Assembly: GCF_000227115.2 (NCBI RefSeq)
Contig: NC_016480.1
Span: 124,001-188,000, forward strand
Direction of reading: 5' to 3'
Origin: Naumovozyma dairenensis CBS 421
Taxonomy: Eukaryota; Ascomycota; Saccharomycetes; Saccharomycetales; Saccharomycetaceae
Length of the DNA stretch: 64,000 bases
Shown here piece by piece: positions 58,883-64,000 of this stretch. Under the pieces are notes generated by a model. The model had not been told where the DNA came from and searched no databases. It saw nothing but the letters and a program-made list of their open reading frames with translations. Position 1 is the first letter of the stretch; every line of letters begins with the position of its first letter. Position numbers and translations under genes: made by a program.

Positions 58883-60289
58883 GCGTGAAAAAGGCTATAG
58901 GACTTCGTTCGGTCTAACCAAAAAGGAATTGAGTTAAATGGCGTCAGATATATAGATATATATATCTTGGAGAATATACTCTATACTAAATTGTATACCT
59001 GGGAATAATTTGTCAAATACCCTTTTTTTCACTAACTCTATTGCATGGATCAGATCAATAATCTATGCAAAGTGTCGTAACCACCCAATTCCTATTGTTT
59101 AGCCTTTCCATTTTCAAAACTTAAAATTCGGGAAAAATACTGTTACCCGGATTTGTTCTCTATTTCTCGTGTCATACGACAACAAATTCCAGCCAGTATA
59201 AATCTCCCCGGGCTATTCTTGATTGAAAAGGGAAGTGGGCACTAAAACAATATACGTACAGAAGACCTGGACGATTTTTATCCAGTTCCAAAATATCCTA
59301 TTCTACTCTTGTTGAGAGATCGTATTCTTTTGGAAGTTCATTGATACATCTTTGGTAGGGACTGCTCTTTATCACTGCCAGAATAATAATGTTCAGTGGA
59401 GACTATGTTGCCTTTCCCGCTCCAATATTTTATAGAAATAAACATGATAAGTATTTTAAAAAAAGCTGTATAACATATATATGTTATCCTATGCAAAGTA
59501 TTTATAGTACTAGCTGATGCTGCTTTTGGGTGGGTGGCAAAAGCGAAAAAGAAATAGCGGCGTCAGAAAAGAACTCCGTTTACCCCTAAATCATTACTGA
59601 CATTGATCCACCCTGTTATACATTTTTTTAACCAAATTACTGCTGTGTAAAAAATACTAGTTTCGTCTTCAGTAAGAGAGGATGCTGAAATATACATATG
59701 TTCAGTAAAGTGCATGCATGAGTTTCGTTTGAAACCGATCTAACCTACGTACACAATTAGTTTCTTAACGAAGTGGGGCAGGCATTTCTCAGGCAGGTGA
59801 TCGTGGATGTCGAAGAGATTGAATTCCTATTTCAATTTAATAGCATAAACCAAAAGTACAAGCATATTGAATTTAATCGGTATGTAAATAAGAAGGACAA
59901 AAGAGAAAATTTCAATCGTTTGGTCGTGATATTCTTTTTGTTCTTGTTCTTGTACTTGTTCTTGTTCTCCGTGAGGCCACTCTCTTAATAACGTTGGTGT
60001 TACCCAGCTAGTACTCATATTTTTTTTATAGTGTAATTTTACTTAGATGGATAACGTTACAGATCATTGCAATTTAAAGATCATCTATTGTTCGGGGGAA
60101 CAGACCAATTTAGATGTCAATAGAAAATATAGAACTACCAAATGTATTCTTATTTTACAGTTCTATTGAAAATATATTGAAACTGATCTTGATATCCAAT
60201 CTACAGATTTTTTAAAGATCATACACATCATTTGGAGAGTTTACCATACAAAGTAAAAGGGTTAGTAAACGGAAAACGAGAAACAGAAT
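58883..60289. promoter_or_regulatory. YTA7-HUA1 divergent upstream region
   Basis: This 1.4-kb region separates divergent YTA7 and HUA1, longer than usual here. A Reb1-type TTACCCGG lies at 59143-59150, about 260 bp upstream of YTA7. A short TATA/ATAT tract is at 58948-58970. Open frames 59773-59988 (+) and 59827-60018 (-) overlap each other in a low-complexity TTCTTG repeat (59935-59970) and are not supported as genes. No RNA gene is recognised. Confidence 0.45.
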
Positions 60290-60961
60290 ATGTCTAAAAT
60301 ACCAGATGATAACGATGGATTGCCGAGCTATGAGGACGTCATAAATGAAGAGGAGCGTTTACAACAACAGCAGCAGCAGCAGCAACAAAATTCAAGACCT
60401 CGACCTCCGCCAATACCTTCAAATAACAGACCATCTACTTCTATAAGGCCACCACCACTACAACCCGCAAGACCATCTCCAAGACCTCCAGCATCACATC
60501 CTACACAACAAGGTGATCAGAGGATCAAACCAAGCAATTACAATCCCTCAATCCCTTGGACATACCCGGCAGGATTCCATTGCAAAAAATGTAACAATAC
60601 AGGATATAAATTGAAAAATGGGCATTCATGCAAATCATGTTGGAGAAGGTTCGCTCCTTCAAACAATACAATGACCATGCCAACTACATACAATGCCTAC
60701 TATCAAAACGGTAGCAATCCCTTCTTCCCCTTCGCAGGAGCTCCACCGACCCCATCGTTTATGCCTCATGTATCAGTAGGTCCAACTCCGCCCATTGGAC
60801 CCAATGGGGTACGACCACTTATGGTACAACCTGGAGATCCACGATTAGGTGGAGTCATATGTGGTGAATGTAGAGGTTCGGGCCGAATTAGATTCCTCTT
60901 AGATGATGATTTATGTCCCCTTTGTAATGGTTTAGGTCGAATAATTGGAAGAAGGCCGTGA
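60290..60961 (+). CDS. HUA1: Hua1, cytosolic zinc-finger protein of the actin-patch/ubiquitin network
   Basis: Hua1 is a small cytosolic protein linked to the ubiquitin ligase Rsp5 and to cortical actin-patch assembly. The 223-residue protein (198 in S. cerevisiae, YGR268C) starts with an LPSY motif (residues 11-14), a PY-like WW-domain ligand. A poly-Gln run (25-33) and a Pro-rich region (38-75) with likely SH3/WW ligands follow. Two four-cysteine zinc units are visible: C98/C101 with C114/C117, and C191/C194 with C209/C212, the second in a CxxCxGxG-like DnaJ-type context (CGECRGSG). The start at 60290 is the first ATG in frame. It is followed by FOL2 on the same strand, as in S. cerevisiae. 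Confidence 0.92.
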   Translation: MSKIPDDNDGLPSYEDVINEEERLQQQQQQQQQNSRPRPPPIPSNNRPSTSIRPPPLQPARPSPRPPASHPTQQGDQRIKPSNYNPSIPWTYPAGFHCKKCNNTGYKLKNGHSCKSCWRRFAPSNNTMTMPTTYNAYYQNGSNPFFPFAGAPPTPSFMPHVSVGPTPPIGPNGVRPLMVQPGDPRLGGVICGECRGSGRIRFLLDDDLCPLCNGLGRIIGRRP

Positions 60962-61487
60962 TTCGTGATCCATCCATTCCACAGTTTGCTAGTCACGTGC
61001 ATAGTACGGACCCGAATTAAAGAGCAGTAAAAATCCCCCCCCCCCCTCCAAGGATCTCATACTGCGTGAAGTGCGAATGGATGATTCAGGCGTACAATAC
61101 GTGCACGATTCCTTGGAGTGGGACGGAGGGGGGGGAAGACAGTTCGCGCTGCCATTATTATTTTTTCTGTCCCGTCTTAAGGTTTTAGTTAGATCTGGGA
61201 AAATGGTGTGTAACGCTAAGCTAAGCTAAGCTAAGCTAAGCTAAGCTAAGCTAAGCTAAGCTGCTAATCCACGTACGTACTGTGTAAAAGTGAAAAATTA
61301 TTTTGGACACAATTTGAGTGATGAGTATGTAACGTTGGGATAGATAAGTAGATCAGTACGTAACCGTTATATCAAAGTTTAGCTTAGATCGATATGCTAT
61401 AAGGCCCATTATATAGACTGTCTTTCCACATCTTTCTTTATACAACCAAAAAACCACGCATACTACTACAATTTATTATACGACATA
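60962..61487. other. HUA1-FOL2 spacer with C/G tracts and a CTAAG microsatellite
   Basis: This spacer carries unusual sequence for an AT-rich genome. A run of 12 C (61035-61046) leads into CTCCAAGGATC (61046-61056). About 60 bp later GATTCCTTGGAG (61107-61118) is followed by a run of 8 G (61128-61135), so both arms and both tracts are complementary. A perfect pentanucleotide repeat (CTAAG)9 lies at 61216-61260. An E-box TCACGTG is at 60993-60999. The last 200 bp are the FOL2 promoter. Confidence 0.6.
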
Positions 61488-62228
61488 ATGAACAACCGTA
61501 ATGATTTAATGGGAATAAATAGAAATGAAACTGGGACGCCATTGAACATGAAGGCGTCGTCACCATTTACATTGAATCCACCTGTAGATTCAGATGGTTT
61601 CTCATGGCCCAGCGTGGGGACCAAACAACGTTCAATTGAGTCCCCTGAAGAAGAACAACAACGAATTGAACGTATTGCAGACGCTGTCAAAGTTATATTG
61701 AATGAAGTTGGTGAAGATATCAATAGAGAGGGTCTCTTAGCGACACCTGAACGTTATGCCAAGGCAATGCTTTTCTTTACGAAAGGGTACCAAACAAATA
61801 TCATGGATGATGTGATTAATAATGCTGTCTTTGAAGAAGATCATGATGAAATGGTTATCGTGAGAGATATTGAAATTCATTCATTATGTGAACATCATTT
61901 AGTACCATTTTTTGGGAAAGTTCATATTGCATATATTCCAAATAAAAAAGTTATTGGATTAAGTAAATTGGCTAGATTGGCAGAAATGTATGCGAGAAGG
62001 TTACAAGTTCAAGAACGATTAACGAAACAAATTGCACTCGCTTTAAGTGAAATTTTGAAACCATTGGGTGTTGCTGTGGTCATTGAAGCATCTCATATGT
62101 GTATGGTATCAAGAGGTGTTCAAAAGACAGGGTCCTCTACTATGACTTCATGTATGCTTGGTTGTTTCAGAGATCAACATAAGACTAGAGAAGAATTTTT
62201 AACTTTATTAAATAAAAGCAATCGTTAA
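61488..62228 (+). CDS. FOL2: GTP cyclohydrolase I
   Basis: Fol2 converts GTP to 7,8-dihydroneopterin triphosphate and formate, the first step of folate synthesis, in the cytosol as a decamer. The 246 residues compare with 243 in S. cerevisiae (YGR267C). Residues 1-55 are the variable N-terminus; the catalytic T-fold domain covers about 60-243. The zinc ligands are visible as C134 and H137 ([11 protein letters not shown]) and C205 (SHMCMVSRG). Conserved GTP-binding segments GLSKLARL (157-164) and QERLTKQIA (175-183) are present. No frame disruption is seen. Confidence 0.97.
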   Translation: MNNRNDLMGINRNETGTPLNMKASSPFTLNPPVDSDGFSWPSVGTKQRSIESPEEEQQRIERIADAVKVILNEVGEDINREGLLATPERYAKAMLFFTKGYQTNIMDDVINNAVFEEDHDEMVIVRDIEIHSLCEHHLVPFFGKVHIAYIPNKKVIGLSKLARLAEMYARRLQVQERLTKQIALALSEILKPLGVAVVIEASHMCMVSRGVQKTGSSTMTSCMLGCFRDQHKTREEFLTLLNKSNR

Positions 62229-62326
62229 TTTTACTAAATCCAAAAAAAATAACGGTTACGCTTAACGTCATTTTATTAAAAGAAAGATTTTATAATTAAA
62301 TATTTGTACTCATGAATATAAACAAA

Positions 62327-62376
<50 letters not shown>

Positions 62377-62508
62377 GATTATTACTAAAATTATTAAATA
62401 TTATTCATTAAACACGTCGAATATTATAATCGCACAGCACTTTGATTGTGCAGTGCTGATGGAGTAGTATTACCTAAATCGATCAGAGATTACGATCTCA
62501 CATCTATC
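62229..62508. repeat. Convergent spacer with an (ATT)16 microsatellite
   Basis: Positions 62327-62376 are an uninterrupted (ATT)16 tract between the 3' ends of FOL2 and the YGR266W-like gene. The remainder is AT-rich. A short inverted repeat GCACAGCACTTTGATTGTGCAGTGC lies near 62434-62458, which could form a hairpin. Confidence 0.7.
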
Positions 62509-63999
62509 TCATGTCAAAGGAAGATGTTTAGCACCCTTATGTGATAGATTTTCTTCTTTCTTTCTTAATTCTGGAATTGGTAAACTATAACATGTACTAA
62601 AAGAATTTGGATTTGCACGATCTGTTTCCACATGAATTGAAACCATTATACCATCTTTAGTGACAGGATATGCTTGATCTTGTTCTTTGTTAATAGGGAT
62701 TGATGGAATACCTTCTCCAGGTTTAAGAATTCCAGGAATAATTCGATCATTTAACTTGACTTTAAAATTATCATTTAAATATTTATTATTGAAAACATTT
62801 TCCATTGGGATAATATCTGACCAATTTCTCTTGTTCAAAAATCCAGGTTGTTCACGAGATGTGATACCGTCGGTATCAAATTTGAACAATGGAACTGAAT
62901 CCTCTGTTGTTTGGAAATCAAAATGATGTTCAGAGACTCTTGCTTGTAACAATTTAGCCATTGGATCAGGTGGTGGTGTGTTGACGACAGCGCTTGATAT
63001 TACATTAAACATTAATCTAACATCATTTTCTGGTTCATTAAAAGTTTTTTCATTTTGTTGCATTTTCTTATCATTGGCTAAATGACGCTTATGAATTTTA
63101 CTTTTAAATCTACCTAATGATGCAAGATGAACATCGCCAGATAAAATTGTTATTCTTATTCCATATTTGGCACCAAAATCTTGCAATCTTGTAATTAAAA
63201 GGTTTCTTTCTGCCTTATGATGTCTTGCACACCAATGGTCATTTAAATCATCTAATAATTCCACATCACCATTGAAATCGTTAACCAAACCACGAGCAAA
63301 TAAACCCTTTTTAGATAAGTATTTCAAAGGAGCCAATAATCTAGATGAAAACAACCATTCTAACCAAACTAATCTGGGATATGCAATGGGGACACCCAAC
63401 ATGATTAAAAGATGATCTAATTGACCTTTCTGAATTTCCTTATGCAACCTTTCAAATACTAATTGATATGTACCTTCCGAAACAATTTCTTTCAACTTCC
63501 TTTCAGTTCTGCAATCAAGACCAAGCATCCCCATTGTGGGCCCTAATCTTGTGAAAACAGAATGCGATTTCTCTTCAATGTATTGTCCTGGTCTTTTCCC
63601 CAAAATCCAATTCGAAGTCTTTAAATACGCGATGTCATCATCATCATTCGCATCGATACTTACATGATGTTGAAATAACATATAATACTTATAAGCAGCT
63701 TTCCCAATGGAACTAAACACGGGAGTCTTCATAAACGCATCTGAATATGAACCAAACCCATCAATGATATCATGATCATCCCAAATATTAATGGATGGAA
63801 TTGTAGACGTCGCGATGGGGAAACAATTTTGTGTAGTCATTGATTTTGGTGTGGACCCTTTCCAATGACCAAATCCATACCATTCTATATATTCTTTCAA
63901 ATAAAATTGATTTAATTGTTCGAAGAATTCTGGAGTCATCTTAGTGGAATATCTCTTTATTGGGTCATGTGTTTTTAACCATTTTTTAACGGCGGGACA
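62509..63999 (-). CDS. YGR266W-like PhoD-type protein, 5' end outside the window
   Basis: The frame stays open to the right window edge, so the N-terminus is missing; about 496 residues are visible. S. cerevisiae YGR266W has 701 residues as I recall, so roughly 200 would lie outside. The metallophosphatase-type motifs of the PhoD superfamily are visible: NIWDDHDIIDGFGSYSD and, later, ILSGDVHLASLGRF. Such motifs bind metal ions, but no substrate is known for this branch, and the yeast protein is reported as an uncharacterised membrane-associated protein. Position next to FOL2, convergent, matches S. cerevisiae. An internal ATG at 63939 is not the true start. Confidence 0.88.
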   Translation of the reverse strand, partial: CPAVKKWLKTHDPIKRYSTKMTPEFFEQLNQFYLKEYIEWYGFGHWKGSTPKSMTTQNCFPIATSTIPSINIWDDHDIIDGFGSYSDAFMKTPVFSSIGKAAYKYYMLFQHHVSIDANDDDDIAYLKTSNWILGKRPGQYIEEKSHSVFTRLGPTMGMLGLDCRTERKLKEIVSEGTYQLVFERLHKEIQKGQLDHLLIMLGVPIAYPRLVWLEWLFSSRLLAPLKYLSKKGLFARGLVNDFNGDVELLDDLNDHWCARHHKAERNLLITRLQDFGAKYGIRITILSGDVHLASLGRFKSKIHKRHLANDKKMQQNEKTFNEPENDVRLMFNVISSAVVNTPPPDPMAKLLQARVSEHHFDFQTTEDSVPLFKFDTDGITSREQPGFLNKRNWSDIIPMENVFNNKYLNDNFKVKLNDRIIPGILKPGEGIPSIPINKEQDQAYPVTKDGIMVSIHVETDRANPNSFSTCYSLPIPELRKKEENLSHKGAKHLPLT

Positions 64000-64000
64000 G

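Noticed and set aside
1..64000. CRISPR arrays, bacterial operons, phage or plasmid functions
   Set aside because: The whole window is yeast nuclear DNA; no such arrays or genes are present.

Overview
This window is nuclear DNA of a budding yeast of the family Saccharomycetaceae. Genes are compact and intronless, intergenic DNA is AT-rich, and almost every conserved protein matches a Saccharomyces cerevisiae gene in length and motifs. Most of them also match in order: the set corresponds to the right arm of S. cerevisiae chromosome VII (YGR266W to YGR285C). One gene, LIP1, sits on chromosome XIII in S. cerevisiae. Several genes expected between these neighbours in an unduplicated ancestor (TAF1, LCB1, PRC1) are absent. 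That pattern suggests a species descended from the whole-genome duplication. Asparagine- and aspartate-rich tracts, Hyphally-regulated-type adhesins and short N-gaps would fit a Naumovozyma- or Kazachstania-like genome assembly, but the genus is an inference.

Layout. Bases 1-7,200 hold no conserved yeast gene: one orphan membrane protein, one stand-alone Gag-like gene and much featureless DNA, like a subtelomeric or lineage-specific region. Bases 7,225-27,478 are a conserved block: a YHR112C-like PLP enzyme, CAB4, CWC22, SCW4 (or SCW10), PXR1, YOR1, BGL2, ERV29 and ZUO1, in the S. cerevisiae order and orientation from CAB4 on. Bases 28,736-33,182 hold a repeat-bearing adhesin and a broken relative. 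Bases 33,522-64,000 are a second conserved block running in the opposite relative orientation: REX1, RTT102, tRNA-Pro, a pogo-type DDE protein, LIP1, a YGR273C/YMR295C-like gene, a Ty1/copia element, EFG1, SLH1, YTA7, HUA1, FOL2 and a partial YGR266W. The adhesins therefore lie at a rearrangement breakpoint.

Functions. The conserved genes are housekeeping: coenzyme A and folate synthesis (CAB4, FOL2), ribosome biogenesis and translation quality control (PXR1, EFG1, REX1, ZUO1, SLH1), splicing (CWC22), chromatin (RTT102, YTA7), ER export and ceramide synthesis (ERV29, LIP1), cell-wall glucan remodelling (SCW4, BGL2) and drug efflux (YOR1). They do not form an operon-like system.

The most unusual items are: (i) a 350-bp non-coding element between ERV29 and ZUO1 with 17-bp terminal inverted repeats, an 8-bp near-perfect target-site duplication and nine copies of GGGCAA/TTGCCC, which looks like an hAT-type MITE; (ii) a pogo/CENP-B-type DDE protein that keeps an acidic triad; (iii) a Ty1-clade element with near-identical LTRs, a Gag zinc knuckle and Gag-protease in one frame, inserted 7 bp after a stop codon; (iv) a solitary Gag gene whose zinc knuckle has lost two cysteines.
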